Shown here: piece by piece, positions 30,820 through 41,140 of the stretch
How the letters are laid out: each line of letters opens with the position of its first letter
Position numbering within the stretch: the stretch's first letter is position 1
NCBI GenBank assembly: GCA_015065885.1
Contig: SVPJ01000002.1
Location: 62,001-126,000 of the forward strand
Origin: Oscillospiraceae bacterium
Lineage (GTDB): Bacteria; Bacillota; Clostridia; Oscillospirales; Acutalibacteraceae
Direction of reading: 5' to 3'
Length of the DNA: 64,000 bases
Notes under the pieces: generated by a model
What the model was told of the DNA's origin: nothing
Seen by the model: the letters and a program-made list of their open reading frames with translations, nothing else
The model's database searches: none
Position numbers and translations under genes: made by a program

Positions 30820-31551
30820 TTATTTAACGACCGATCGTATCGCATGGGCGAGAGCCGAGGCGTCGGCATACCCGCACAACTCAGCGGCTTGCATTTGGGT
30901 ATGCGTGCCGCTTCGTAACAGTGAGAGTGCAATGTTTACCCGATGGCTTTTGATGTATTGATACGGTGTAGCATTGGTGTATCGTTTAAATTTGCGGATG
31001 AAGACGTTAGTCTCCAGATGATATCGCGCTGCCAGATCTTTAACGGTGATCTTCTCCGCATAGTGCTTGTGGATATATTCCACGGCGTCTTCAACGTCGC
31101 GGTCGGTGATGGCGGAAAGCCCGAATTCGTCCTGCGCAAGGGTTAACAACCCCTCCAAATAGTGGGCGGTCAGTGTGCGGTGATGATCGTCACTTTGAAA
31201 AAACGGATGTTGTTCTGCAAGCAACTTCGGCACAGAAAACGCGGCGGACAGCAACGGATGTTCTTCAAGTGAAATCGCCAACACCTCGTTGTGATACACG
31301 GCAGGGGATACGATAAAATCAAAATAGGTGTGATCGACGCGGGTGGATTCATCGGTGTGCAGACGAAACTCCAAATTTTGCGGGAATACGTACAGAATAT
31401 GCGGCCGCAACGTCAACTTTCGCCCGTTTACGTGATACAAAACCGTACCGCTGTGAAGATAGTACAAACGGCACACACCGCCGCGCGGGGCAATGTACCA
31501 GTCGCGCCCCATGGTCTGTCTGCCGTAGGTCAAAAACGATATCTGTCGCAT
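30820..31551 (-). CDS. AraC-family transcriptional regulator
   Basis: Start MRQISFLTYG after SD ggagagt; HTH VKDLAARYHLETNVFIRKFKRYTNATPYQYIKSHRVNIALSLL. Confidence 0.85.
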   Translation of the reverse strand: MRQISFLTYGRQTMGRDWYIAPRGGVCRLYYLHSGTVLYHVNGRKLTLRPHILYVFPQNLEFRLHTDESTRVDHTYFDFIVSPAVYHNEVLAISLEEHPLLSAAFSVPKLLAEQHPFFQSDDHHRTLTAHYLEGLLTLAQDEFGLSAITDRDVEDAVEYIHKHYAEKITVKDLAARYHLETNVFIRKFKRYTNATPYQYIKSHRVNIALSLLRSGTHTQMQAAELCGYADASALAHAIRSVVK

Positions 31552-31725
31552 ACTCTCCTCCAAAGCAATATTTCTGACAACGAGTATACCAAAAACACCG
31601 CAATAAGTCAACAAAAGAAATAGGATAAGGTCGATTTTAAACAATAAACGGATGAGTTTTAGCATTGTGTATTTATAAAGAATACGATACTATGAAGGTG
31701 CGATCAGCAAAGGAGGCAGTAAACT

Positions 31726-32688
31726 ATGGATAACAAACAGTGGTTTAAAGAAGCGGGATTCGGTATGATGATCCATTTCGGTCTGTATTCGTTGCTTGGC
31801 GGCGAATGGAAGGGCGAATGTATGGAGCCGATCGCCGAATGGGCACAGTCGTATTTCCGCATTCCCAATAAAGAATATCACGAATTGGCAAGAGCGTTTA
31901 ATCCCATCTACTTCAATGCGGAAGAATGGGTGAAGATCGCAAAAGAAGCAGGGATGAAATACTTCGTTATGACTTCGAAGCATCACGAAGGCTTTGCACT
32001 GTTTAAGTCGCAAGCCGATCCCTTTAACGTGGTGGATGCCACGCCGTTCGGGCGGGATATCATTGCGGAATTGGCAGAAGCGTGTCATAAACACGATATG
32101 AAGTTCGGTCTGTACTATTCGCAGGCGATCGACTGGGCGCATCCCGATGCTATTTGCTACGACGGTAACAAAAACCTCGACATTATGTCGTGGGGTAACG
32201 ACTGGGATTTCCCCGATGCGTCGGCAAAGGATTATCGCCGTTGCTTTGAAGAAAAGATTCGCCCGCAGGTGAAAGAAATCCTCACAAATTACGGCGATCT
32301 GTGCCTGATCTGGTTCGATTGTCCGGCGGGCCTTCCTGAAGAATATAGTCGCGAGCTCTACGATATGGTGAAGGAGTACCAGCCGAACTGTCTTATCAAC
32401 TCGCGTATCGGTGTTGGTAAGTGCGATTACGGTTCGGCAGGGGATAACGAGATTCCCGAGGACGACAAGGGTAGCATGCTGTTTGAAACCCCCGCCACGC
32501 TGAACGATACATGGGGTTTCAAGCCCGCCGACCAGAACTGGAAATCGGCGGATGAAGTGCTTCGTTTGAAGGATCATTTGAACAGCCGCGGTATCAACTA
32601 TCTGTTGAACGTCGGTCCCGATGCGCTCGGCCGTTTTCCTGCAAAGGCAGTGGAGATCCTGCGCGAAGTCGGTCGCCGCAGTAAATGA
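31726..32688 (+). CDS. GH29-type alpha-L-fucosidase (short)
   Basis: WFKEAGFGMMIHFGLYS...YFVMTSKHHEGFALF...LCLIWFDCPAG...LLNVGPDALGRFP. Confidence 0.85.
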   Translation: MDNKQWFKEAGFGMMIHFGLYSLLGGEWKGECMEPIAEWAQSYFRIPNKEYHELARAFNPIYFNAEEWVKIAKEAGMKYFVMTSKHHEGFALFKSQADPFNVVDATPFGRDIIAELAEACHKHDMKFGLYYSQAIDWAHPDAICYDGNKNLDIMSWGNDWDFPDASAKDYRRCFEEKIRPQVKEILTNYGDLCLIWFDCPAGLPEEYSRELYDMVKEYQPNCLINSRIGVGKCDYGSAGDNEIPEDDKGSMLFETPATLNDTWGFKPADQNWKSADEVLRLKDHLNSRGINYLLNVGPDALGRFPAKAVEILREVGRRSK

Positions 32689-32709
32689 TAAAGTACCGGT
32701 TGAGTAGAT

Positions 32710-32756
32710 AAATACATCCGTCTTTCGCGGCTGTGAGAGGCGGATGTATTTATGTT
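32710..32756 (+). terminator. Rho-independent terminator
   Basis: aaatacatccg ... cggatgtattt stem. Confidence 0.5.
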
Positions 32757-32803
32757 GCTTATTCCGTGTTAATGTGATATACTGTACACAAGGTGGTGAT
32801 GTT

Positions 32804-33463
32804 ATGCGAGCAAAACGGTATTGCTTACTTGCAATACTTATGGTATGTACGACTTTGCTGTTCAGTTCTTGCAAAGAACGTACGGATATTGCAGATTATC
32901 AGTATATGTATGACGGTATTGTAGAGGATTGGAACAAGTTGACTACCGCCGATATGAAGGAGACTTCTTTGTTGGGGTTCGGTGAGTATAGGTATAACTC
33001 CGAATTGATACTTTTTCCACGCGAAACACCCTCTACTCTTAAAGAATTTTATTTTCATTGGACTCCCGGTATCGACGTGGATGGCTATGCCATATATTTT
33101 ACATGCAGTTTAAGCGAGGAGAAATACGCCGACTTTTCGCAAGGGATACAAGAATTTACGATTCAAAACGGCAACACGACAACGGCGTTATTGTATGACG
33201 ATACACACTTTGCATTGCCGACCTATATTTTGCAGTGGAGTGAGGTTGGCGAAAAGTGGGAAGTGTTGGAATACATTATGCTGGATGAAAATAATCATAC
33301 TGCTGTATTCGTGTATACAATGCGCGAACTTGGGTACATTGAATCCCATTCCGATTATTGCGTTACTCCGTCACAGATGACCTTCCTTGATGAGAATTTC
33401 TCAATATACGACGGTTTTGAAAACAGCGTTTTTGATCTTTCTTTTTTAGAAAGTTTAAATTAA
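32804..33463 (+). CDS. Hypothetical lipoprotein
   Basis: SD aaggtggtg; signal plus lipobox LLFSSCKE. Confidence 0.7.
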   Translation: MRAKRYCLLAILMVCTTLLFSSCKERTDIADYQYMYDGIVEDWNKLTTADMKETSLLGFGEYRYNSELILFPRETPSTLKEFYFHWTPGIDVDGYAIYFTCSLSEEKYADFSQGIQEFTIQNGNTTTALLYDDTHFALPTYILQWSEVGEKWEVLEYIMLDENNHTAVFVYTMRELGYIESHSDYCVTPSQMTFLDENFSIYDGFENSVFDLSFLESLN

Positions 33464-33499
33464 AAAAGCAGCAAGCAAAATGCTTGCTGCTTTTTGTCG
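33462..33499. terminator. Bidirectional terminator
   Basis: aaaaaagcagcaagcaaaatgcttgctgcttttt. Confidence 0.75.
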
Positions 33500-33500
33500 C

Positions 33501-36023
33501 TTATTCGCCGAAGCGTTCGGGGGATTTCATCATATTGGGAGCAGTGATAAGTCCTGCCGCACCGCAGAAACCGCAATTTGCCACTGAGGCATCTTCCACT
33601 TGAACGGTGGGGCTGTACTGCAGGAAACCGGTGAGATTCAGTTTGGCATTCTCGCCCAAACGGGAAAGTTGCACTTCATCCACATACGTGTTGCCCATCG
33701 TCACGCCGCAACCCGAGTTGATGTTGGTCACGTTCATGGTGCCGCCATCCACCCAGAAGATCACGTGCGGTTGCGTCCAAGGCTCGATATTCGCCACGTC
33801 CAGCACGCCCTTAAAGGTGTCGCGGGTGCGAATAGCGGCAATCTCGGTCACAGGGGTGAAGGTGTAATTTTTGTACGCAAACGGCGTCATCTGCGTGTTC
33901 AGCATCACAATATACTTGCCGCCGTGCACGTCCACGGGTTGGGTGACGTAGTCTGCCGCAAAGCCGATGGTGACGGCGGTGGTGTCGTCACCCGCAATCT
34001 TCAGTGCTTTGGCACTGCCGTAGGTGAAGCAACCGAATACCATTTCGTCTTGCACGTTATCCAACACGAAGGTGTAGCACTCGTGCTGCAAATGCTCGAA
34101 GAAGTGCATCGCGACCATGCCGCGGAAATTCAGATCCTGCGGCCAGCCGTAACCGCGCATCAGCGGTTGCAGGTTGAACTGAGCGTCGCGAATGATGCCG
34201 TCACGGCTGTTCATTACCACCGCACCGCGGTTCATATACAGACCCGACAGACCGTCGATGTAGTGGCGGTCGCAACCGTCGAACAGCACACCGTTATAGG
34301 TGTTAAACGACGACACGTTGATGGCGTATACGTCGGGGGCATCCTTCGCGTAAATGTTGTAGTCGAAGGGAATCAGTTTGCCCGTTTCGTCCGCGTTTTT
34401 GGCGGTCTGGGTGGGGTTACAGAAGGTAACGGCGCGAATACCCGCACGGGCGGACAACTCAAAAGCGTGACCGTAGAACACTACGTCGATGACGCTGCCG
34501 ATGTTGTACGGCAACTGCGCGAAGTTTGCCGCGCCGCACACTTCGGTGTCGGCGGGAACGTACACCGTGTTCTGAAGCAGATAGTGACCCGTCGGCAGGA
34601 AGAGGGTGCCACCCGTTTCACCGACTTTTTCAAGACACGCGTTCAAAGCGGCGGACGCATCGGTCTTACCCGTCATATCGAGCGTAACGCCCAGTTCGGC
34701 CGCCAGCGTATCGGCGGCAAAGGCATTGCGGCAGGTGGGCGCTTTGGTCAGCATCTTCGCCTGTGCCGTCTGCTTTTCGTTCAAGCGATAGGACACCACG
34801 TTTGGCACCGTGTCGGCAGTGAGTTGGTAAACGACCTCTTCACCGCTTGCGATAATGTTGTTTTCGGACAATCCGACGTTGCCTGCCAAATTCGCGGCGG
34901 CTTTGCCTTCCAGTACGATCTTGATATCCTCCGCGTTTTCAAAACGGCTGTTCATCACGATCATCATGCCGACGTTGCTGTAGATACGTCCGCCCTTGAC
35001 GGTAGAATCCACCAACGTCAGTTTTGAGGCATTATGCACCGAAATGGCTTCGGTCTTAGCGTCGATCTCCACGTCCTGGAAAGTGACGGCGGTATAGGTG
35101 CCGCCTTCGGGAATGTACAGACCGTACTCGCAATTTTCGATGCGGGAGAAGGTGATCTCCTGCCCGTTGCCGTGGGTGAAGGGTGCATAGATCGCGTGAT
35201 AGCAGTTCTTGATCGTGATGTTGTAATTTTGTCCGTAACAACCGCCCGCATCCATTACGAAACCGTTGTGATAGCCGTCGATGCAGGTGTCGGTGCAATA
35301 CGACCAGTCGGTGCGATACAAATAAATGCCCGTCGCGTTTTCATAAAGATACGTACGCAGTGCCGCTTCGTCACCGTTGAATTTGCCCGAATTCACCCAG
35401 TAATCGGGGGCAAAGTAGGTCTCCTCAATACGCATGATATCGGTAACCATCGGTACGCGGATACCGATAGAAAGCGGCGTGCCGTACACGTTGTGGATGT
35501 TCGGGGAATCGCAATCCCGCGGTGCCACGCCGATCCACGGATTGATGAGGGTGATCTCTTTTACGATCGACCACCACGACGGGCGCAGTGCGGGAGGGTA
35601 GGGGATGGGATCGCTGACCGACTGATTGGGATACCACACGGCAATGCCGCGCACTTCGGTGCTTTGATTCAACACGATAAACGGTGTGTTGAATTCCTCC
35701 GACAGAGCCTCACCGTAATAGGCGAGGATCGTTCCTTCCACGGGCGATTTACCGTCGGGGATCTGCCAGTCGCCGAGGATCGTCGTGCCGATGGGCAACT
35801 CGATGGGCGAATAGCACGCGTATTCACCGGCGGGGATATACAGCGCACCGCCGCCGATCTCGCCCAGTTTATTCAGCAACGCCTGGATAATAGGGGAGCA
35901 GTCCGTTGTGTCCGTCGATACGAAATCGGTCAACGTATACCCCGCAAACAAGTGTTCCGCACGCTGAAAGCGCGGATCACACGGTGCGATGGCTTTCCAC
36001 ACGGGATTCGGAATGTTCTGCAT
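33501..36023 (-). CDS. Double beta-helix protein, cytoplasmic-looking paralogue (no signal peptide, no dockerin)
   Basis: GEIGGGALYIPAGEYACYSPIELPIGTTILGDWQIPDGKSPVEGTILAYYG...VRGIAVWYPNQSVSDPIPYPP aligns with the secreted paralogues; N-terminus MQNIPNPVWKAIAPCD lacks a signal peptide. Confidence 0.82.
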   Translation of the reverse strand: MQNIPNPVWKAIAPCDPRFQRAEHLFAGYTLTDFVSTDTTDCSPIIQALLNKLGEIGGGALYIPAGEYACYSPIELPIGTTILGDWQIPDGKSPVEGTILAYYGEALSEEFNTPFIVLNQSTEVRGIAVWYPNQSVSDPIPYPPALRPSWWSIVKEITLINPWIGVAPRDCDSPNIHNVYGTPLSIGIRVPMVTDIMRIEETYFAPDYWVNSGKFNGDEAALRTYLYENATGIYLYRTDWSYCTDTCIDGYHNGFVMDAGGCYGQNYNITIKNCYHAIYAPFTHGNGQEITFSRIENCEYGLYIPEGGTYTAVTFQDVEIDAKTEAISVHNASKLTLVDSTVKGGRIYSNVGMMIVMNSRFENAEDIKIVLEGKAAANLAGNVGLSENNIIASGEEVVYQLTADTVPNVVSYRLNEKQTAQAKMLTKAPTCRNAFAADTLAAELGVTLDMTGKTDASAALNACLEKVGETGGTLFLPTGHYLLQNTVYVPADTEVCGAANFAQLPYNIGSVIDVVFYGHAFELSARAGIRAVTFCNPTQTAKNADETGKLIPFDYNIYAKDAPDVYAINVSSFNTYNGVLFDGCDRHYIDGLSGLYMNRGAVVMNSRDGIIRDAQFNLQPLMRGYGWPQDLNFRGMVAMHFFEHLQHECYTFVLDNVQDEMVFGCFTYGSAKALKIAGDDTTAVTIGFAADYVTQPVDVHGGKYIVMLNTQMTPFAYKNYTFTPVTEIAAIRTRDTFKGVLDVANIEPWTQPHVIFWVDGGTMNVTNINSGCGVTMGNTYVDEVQLSRLGENAKLNLTGFLQYSPTVQVEDASVANCGFCGAAGLITAPNMMKSPERFGE

Positions 36024-36116
36024 TGTAATTCATCCTTTCGCTGTGACTTTGCTACAGTATAGCATCGTAAAAGAATGGAAGTAAATGTTAAAAGTCAAGA
36101 TTAAATTTGTCTTTTA

Positions 36117-36641
36117 TCATTTTCCTTCATACGTTACGACCGCATCGACGTCGTACCCCTTCAGCGTATCGCGACCGTTCAAGCCTGCAAGTTCCATCAA
36201 GAACAGGATCTTGACCACTTCGCCGCCGAGTTCTTCAATCAACTCGGCACACGCTTTTACCGTACCGCCCGTTGCGATCAGATCGTCGATCAACACCACC
36301 CGCTGTCCGGGTTTAATGGCATCTTTGTGCATCTCGATCGTTGCGGTGCCGTACTCGAGTGCATATTCCTTAGACACGGTCTCACGCGGGAGTTTGCCTT
36401 TTTTGCGGATCGGCACGAACGGTTTGCCGAGATTGTACGCAAGCGGTGCGCCGAAAATAAATCCGCGGGATTCCGCACCCGCGATCACGTCGAATTCCAC
36501 ACCGTCCAAACGTTTTTGCATCTCTTCGATCGCCAGATGAAACCCGTCGGCATCTTGAAGTACCGAGGTGATATCCCGAAACATGATGCCTTCTTCGGGG
36601 AAATCGGGGATCGTTATTACGTAATCTTTTACCGTTTTCAT
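36117..36641 (-). CDS. apt: Adenine phosphoribosyltransferase
   Basis: DYVITIPDFPEEGIMFRDITSVLQD...AGAESRGFIFGAPLAY...VVLIDDLIATGGT. Confidence 0.95.
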   Translation of the reverse strand: MKTVKDYVITIPDFPEEGIMFRDITSVLQDADGFHLAIEEMQKRLDGVEFDVIAGAESRGFIFGAPLAYNLGKPFVPIRKKGKLPRETVSKEYALEYGTATIEMHKDAIKPGQRVVLIDDLIATGGTVKACAELIEELGGEVVKILFLMELAGLNGRDTLKGYDVDAVVTYEGK

Positions 36642-36769
36642 AGTCATCATCTCCTACTACTAACTTTAACAAGAATCGTCATGAAAGTAAAGAGTTTTTT
36701 GCATAAATCTTGACCGAAAAATGCATTCGTGCTATAATTCGTTACATAAATAACGAAGGAGATCGCGGT

Positions 36770-37567
36770 ATGCAAACAGATATAAAAGATATAGAGTTGT
36801 TTTTGTTTGATATGGATGGCACGCTGTATCTCGGCAATCAGCTGTTTTCGTTCACAAAAGTGTTGCTTCGGACCATTCGCGAAAAAGGTAAACGGTATTT
36901 GTTTATGACCAACAACTCCGCCCGCAGTGTGGTGGATTATGTGGCGAAACTGGAGCGGCTCGGTATCGCCGCCACGCCCGACGATTTTATCACCTCGTCT
37001 CAGGCGACGATATGGTATTTGCAGCGGCATCACGCGAAGGCTGTTTTGTACGTTTGCGGCACGGAATCGCTCAAAGCCGAACTGCGGGGTGCCGGTTTTG
37101 CCGTCACGGACGATACCGAAGCCGCGACCTGCATCGTGATCGGTAACGACACCGAATTGACCTTCAAAAAACTCGACGATATCTCGCGCATGCTGTGTAC
37201 GCGTGAGATGCCGTACATTGCCACCAACCCCGATTGGGTGTGTCCTACGGAGTATGGTAGCGTCCCCGATTGCGGCAGTTTTTGCGAAATGCTGTACCGC
37301 GCGACGGGAAAACGTCCGATCTTCATCGGCAAGCCCGAAGCGCTGATGCCGGAACTTGCGATGGAACGGCTGGGCGTTCCCAAAGAGCGCACCGCCGTGG
37401 TGGGTGACCGCATTTACACTGATATTAAAAGCGGTATCAACGCGGGCACGGTCAGCATTTTAGTTATGAGCGGTGAGACGACCGAGGAGATCTTAGAGGC
37501 ATCCGCAGACAAACCCGATCTTGTGCTTCAAGACGGCAGTGAGATCGTAAACGCATTATTGGAGTGA
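36770..37567 (+). CDS. HAD-IIA (NagD/PgpB-like) sugar phosphatase
   Basis: LFLFDMDGTLYLGN...FMTNNSARS...VGDRIYTDIKSGINAG. Confidence 0.88.
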   Translation: MQTDIKDIELFLFDMDGTLYLGNQLFSFTKVLLRTIREKGKRYLFMTNNSARSVVDYVAKLERLGIAATPDDFITSSQATIWYLQRHHAKAVLYVCGTESLKAELRGAGFAVTDDTEAATCIVIGNDTELTFKKLDDISRMLCTREMPYIATNPDWVCPTEYGSVPDCGSFCEMLYRATGKRPIFIGKPEALMPELAMERLGVPKERTAVVGDRIYTDIKSGINAGTVSILVMSGETTEEILEASADKPDLVLQDGSEIVNALLE

Positions 37568-37571
37568 TACT

Positions 37572-39326
37572 ATGGAGAAACAACGCAGAAAAAAGGGGCT
37601 GTTAAAGCGCTTTTTACCATATTATAAAAAATATCGCTGGGTGCTGTTGCTGGACCTCTTGTGTGCGGCACTCACCACCGTGTGCGAGATCGTTCTGCCG
37701 CTGATCGTGCGGCAGATCACAGGTTTGGCAACCGACAATTTAGCGGGACTTACCGTGTCGCTGATCGTGCGGTGTACGGTGCTGTACGTGGTGTTGCGTA
37801 TCATGGATACCGCGGCGAACTATTATATGGCGACCGTCGGTCACATTATGGGTACGAAGATCGAAACGGATATGCGTCACGATTTCTTTGCCCATCTGCA
37901 GAAACTGTCTTTTTCTTACTACGACAACGCGAAGGTCGGCACCTTAATGTCGCGTATCACCAACGATCTGTTTGACGTGACCGAGTTTGCTCATCACTGT
38001 CCCGAAGAGTTCTTTATTGCGGGAATTAAGATCATCTGCTCGTTTACCATTCTGTGTACCATGAGCATTCCGCTGACCTTGATCGTATTTTCGGTCATTC
38101 CCGTGATGATCTTCGTGCTGTCCTTCTTCAGCAAACGGATGAAACATCAGTTCCGCGAATCCCGCAAAGAGATCGGTGAACTGAACTCGCAGGTTGAGGA
38201 CAGTCTGCTTGGCGTACGGGTGGTCAAATCCTTTGCACAGGAAGATTGTGAACAGCAAAAATTCGACAACGGCAATCATCGCTTTTTGCGTGTGAAATCC
38301 CGTATGTATCATACGATGGGCGCCTTTCAGTCTTGCACCCGTTTGTTTGACGGCGTGATGTACATACTGGTCGTGGCGGCAGGCGCGGTGTTTTTGATGA
38401 ACCGTGCGATCACGGCGGCAGATTACGTGGCGTATTTGATGTTCGTGACCACGCTCATCACGTCGGTGCGCCGTATCGTGGAGTTTACCGAACAGTTCCA
38501 ACGCGGTATGACGGGCATCGAACGCTTCGGCGAGATCTTGGATATTGAACCCGAAATTCAGGACGCTCCCGACGCAATAACGCTGACCGACGTGAAGGGA
38601 GATATCACCTTCTCTTCCGTGTCGTTCCACTATACGGAGGATACGCCGAACGTCATTGAAGGGCTGAACTTGCAAGTCAAAGCAGGGGAGAGCGTGGCGC
38701 TCGTCGGCCCGTCGGGCGGCGGTAAAACCACCCTTTGCTCATTAATACCGCGATTTTACGACGTCAGTGGCGGTAAGATCTTGCTGGACGGGCAGGACAT
38801 CACCCGTGTGACCACTCGTTCACTGCGTGAAAATATCGGTACGGTGGCGCAGGACGTCTATCTCTTTTCGGGCAGTGTGCGAGAGAATATCGCCTACGGT
38901 AAAAACGATGCGACCGACGAAGAAATCGTCGAAGCCGCAAAACTGGCAGGCGCCCACGAGTTTATTGAGCAGTTGCCCGATGGGTACGATACCTACGTGG
39001 GTGAGCGCGGTGTGAAACTGTCGGGCGGTCAGAAACAACGCATTTCCATTGCGCGTGTATTTTTGAAGAATCCGCCCGTGCTGATCCTCGACGAAGCAAC
39101 CAGTGCGTTGGATAACGAAAGCGAGCGACTGGTACAACAGTCGCTTGAACGTCTGGCGAAAGGGCGTACCACCTTTACCATTGCCCACCGCTTGACCACC
39201 ATCCGCAATGCCGACCGTATTCTGGTGCTGACTGAAAACGGTATCGAGGAATCGGGAACGCACCGCGAATTGCTCGAAAAGGGCGGTCTGTACAGCGAAC
39301 TTTATAAACTGTATTCTGCCGATTAA
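37572..39326 (+). CDS. ABC transporter, fused permease/ATPase (exporter)
   Basis: N-terminal six TM; GPSGGGKTTLCSLIPRFYD; LSGGQKQRISIARVF; ILDEATSALD. Confidence 0.92.
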   Translation: MEKQRRKKGLLKRFLPYYKKYRWVLLLDLLCAALTTVCEIVLPLIVRQITGLATDNLAGLTVSLIVRCTVLYVVLRIMDTAANYYMATVGHIMGTKIETDMRHDFFAHLQKLSFSYYDNAKVGTLMSRITNDLFDVTEFAHHCPEEFFIAGIKIICSFTILCTMSIPLTLIVFSVIPVMIFVLSFFSKRMKHQFRESRKEIGELNSQVEDSLLGVRVVKSFAQEDCEQQKFDNGNHRFLRVKSRMYHTMGAFQSCTRLFDGVMYILVVAAGAVFLMNRAITAADYVAYLMFVTTLITSVRRIVEFTEQFQRGMTGIERFGEILDIEPEIQDAPDAITLTDVKGDITFSSVSFHYTEDTPNVIEGLNLQVKAGESVALVGPSGGGKTTLCSLIPRFYDVSGGKILLDGQDITRVTTRSLRENIGTVAQDVYLFSGSVRENIAYGKNDATDEEIVEAAKLAGAHEFIEQLPDGYDTYVGERGVKLSGGQKQRISIARVFLKNPPVLILDEATSALDNESERLVQQSLERLAKGRTTFTIAHRLTTIRNADRILVLTENGIEESGTHRELLEKGGLYSELYKLYSAD

Positions 39327-39362
39327 AAAGGAAGCCTTCCCCTCGGGGGAAGGCTTCCTTTT
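39325..39362. terminator. Bidirectional terminator
   Basis: aaaaaggaagccttcccctcgggggaaggcttcctttt. Confidence 0.8.
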
Positions 39363-39366
39363 GGCT

Positions 39367-40578
39367 TTAGGTATTCAACATGCGGGACATCAAGCGATAT
39401 CCTACTTCTTCGTGGATACCGGTGCTGCGTGCCTCGGCTTCGGTAAAGCGGGTGACACCGCTTGCCTTCTCGGCGTTACTGCGATACAGCAAGTACGGCA
39501 CGGGATCGGCGGTGTGGGTACGAATGGTGAGCGGCGTGGGGTGGTCGGGAAGGATCAGTACGGTATGATCGCCCATGTCTTTCAACGCTTCAAGCAACGG
39601 TGCCAACACACGGCGGTCGATATCTTCGATCGCTTTCACTTTGTTTTGCGCCTCGCCGCGGTGACCGCACTCGTCGGGTCCTTCCAAGTGGATGTATACG
39701 AGGTCTTGGCCGCTCTTCAATTCGTTTACGGCGGCGGCAAGTTTTCCTTCGTAATTGGTGTCGATATATCCCGTGGCACCTTCCACATCACACACGCGCA
39801 TCTCGGCAATACGGGCGATACCTTTCAGCAGATCGACCGCCGAGATCATCGAACCTTTCACGCCGAAACGGGCGGTGAAGTTCTGCAAACTGGGGCGATG
39901 TCCCTGACCCCACAGCCAAATGGCGTTGGCGGGGTTTTCCCCTTTTGCCACGCGTGCGGCGTTCGTGGGATGATCCTTCAAGATCTCCACACTGCGTTCC
40001 ATCAGTCGGAGCAGAGGGGCGGCGTCGGGGTGAGAGGGGATATAGTCGCCGATCACACGGCCGGTAATGTCGTGCGGCGGGGTGATCTTGCCGAGTGCGG
40101 TCTTACCGCCGTGCCATACGAGACAGTGACGGTACGCCGTACCGGTGTAAAAATCAAATTCGCCGCCGCCGAGCGCTTCTTGCAAGGTGCGGATAATGGT
40201 GTCTGCTTCGTCGGTCGCAATATCACCCGCGCAATAATCCAGAATCGTTTTTTCGGCATATACGTCGTCGTCCGACAGAGTGACTAAGTTGCATCGCAAC
40301 GCCACGTCGTCGTCTTTGAGATCGATACCGATGTTGGCGGCTTCGAGCGGCGAGCGACCGGTGTAGCATTCTTTCGTATCGTATCCCAACACGGCCAGAT
40401 TGGCCACATCACTGCCGGGGGAGAGCCCCTCGGGTACGGTGCGCAGAGTGCCGACTTCTGCCTTTTGCGCCAAAGCGTCCATAGTCGGTTTCGAAGCGGC
40501 TTCGGCAGGCGTTTGACCGTTCAATCCGTCAAACGGCACGTCTGCCATACCGTCGCATAACAAAATAACGTACTTCAT
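39367..40578 (-). CDS. Cofactor-independent phosphoglycerate mutase (ApgM-like)
   Basis: MKYVILLCDGMADVPFDGLNGQTPAEAASKPTMDALA...HLEGPDECGHRG...ILPDHPTP. Confidence 0.88.
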   Translation of the reverse strand: MKYVILLCDGMADVPFDGLNGQTPAEAASKPTMDALAQKAEVGTLRTVPEGLSPGSDVANLAVLGYDTKECYTGRSPLEAANIGIDLKDDDVALRCNLVTLSDDDVYAEKTILDYCAGDIATDEADTIIRTLQEALGGGEFDFYTGTAYRHCLVWHGGKTALGKITPPHDITGRVIGDYIPSHPDAAPLLRLMERSVEILKDHPTNAARVAKGENPANAIWLWGQGHRPSLQNFTARFGVKGSMISAVDLLKGIARIAEMRVCDVEGATGYIDTNYEGKLAAAVNELKSGQDLVYIHLEGPDECGHRGEAQNKVKAIEDIDRRVLAPLLEALKDMGDHTVLILPDHPTPLTIRTHTADPVPYLLYRSNAEKASGVTRFTEAEARSTGIHEEVGYRLMSRMLNT

Positions 40579-40774
40579 AAAAGTTCGCCTTCCTTTCAAC
40601 TGATTCCATTATACTCAAGAAATAAAAAAAGGGAAGAGGTTTCTGAGATTTTTTTGAAATGCAGTTGATTTTTCCTTTGAAATGCGGTATACTGTCTTCA
40701 TAATGATAATAATGGGGTATTTTGGTGGTCATGAGATCATCAAGGCGCCTTTTACGAAAGTGAGGAACCGTATT

Positions 40775-41122
40775 ATGAATTCGTTAATGACCGCCGCGAT
40801 CCTGATAGTGGTCGTTTTTTCTGCATTGCTGTTGCTGTCATTGGTGATCGGTTTATTCGGCAAGTTTGGCACGCGGGAAAAAGCACCTGCCGCAGCGCGC
40901 CCCGTTCCCGTTCCGACAAAACCCGCTGTAGCGCCGAGGACGGTTTCTTCCGTGTTCACAGGTGAGGATGACGATGAGATCGCAGCGGTGATCGCGGCGG
41001 CGGTGGCAATGATGGCACCTGCCGGTGTGACCTACCGTGTGCGGCGTATCACACCGGCAGGCGGGCGCAGCCGTTCGGAATGGGCGGCGGCGGCTGTTCG
41101 TCAGAATACGATGCCGTTTTAA
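40775..41122 (+). CDS. OadG-like small subunit of Na+-translocating decarboxylase
   Basis: Single N-terminal TM, Ala/Pro-rich linker, DDDEIAAVIAAAVAMM; followed by the beta subunit. Confidence 0.7.
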   Translation: MNSLMTAAILIVVVFSALLLLSLVIGLFGKFGTREKAPAAARPVPVPTKPAVAPRTVSSVFTGEDDDEIAAVIAAAVAMMAPAGVTYRVRRITPAGGRSRSEWAAAAVRQNTMPF

Positions 41123-41140
41123 AGAGAGGGGCGAGATCGA

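Noticed and set aside
31690-32874. 394-aa minus-strand ORF over the fucosidase
   Set aside because: Antisense to a clear GH29-type frame.
33600-35027. 475-aa plus-strand ORF opposite the cytoplasmic beta-helix gene
   Set aside because: Shadow ORF of the minus-strand gene with His/Val/Arg-rich mirror composition.
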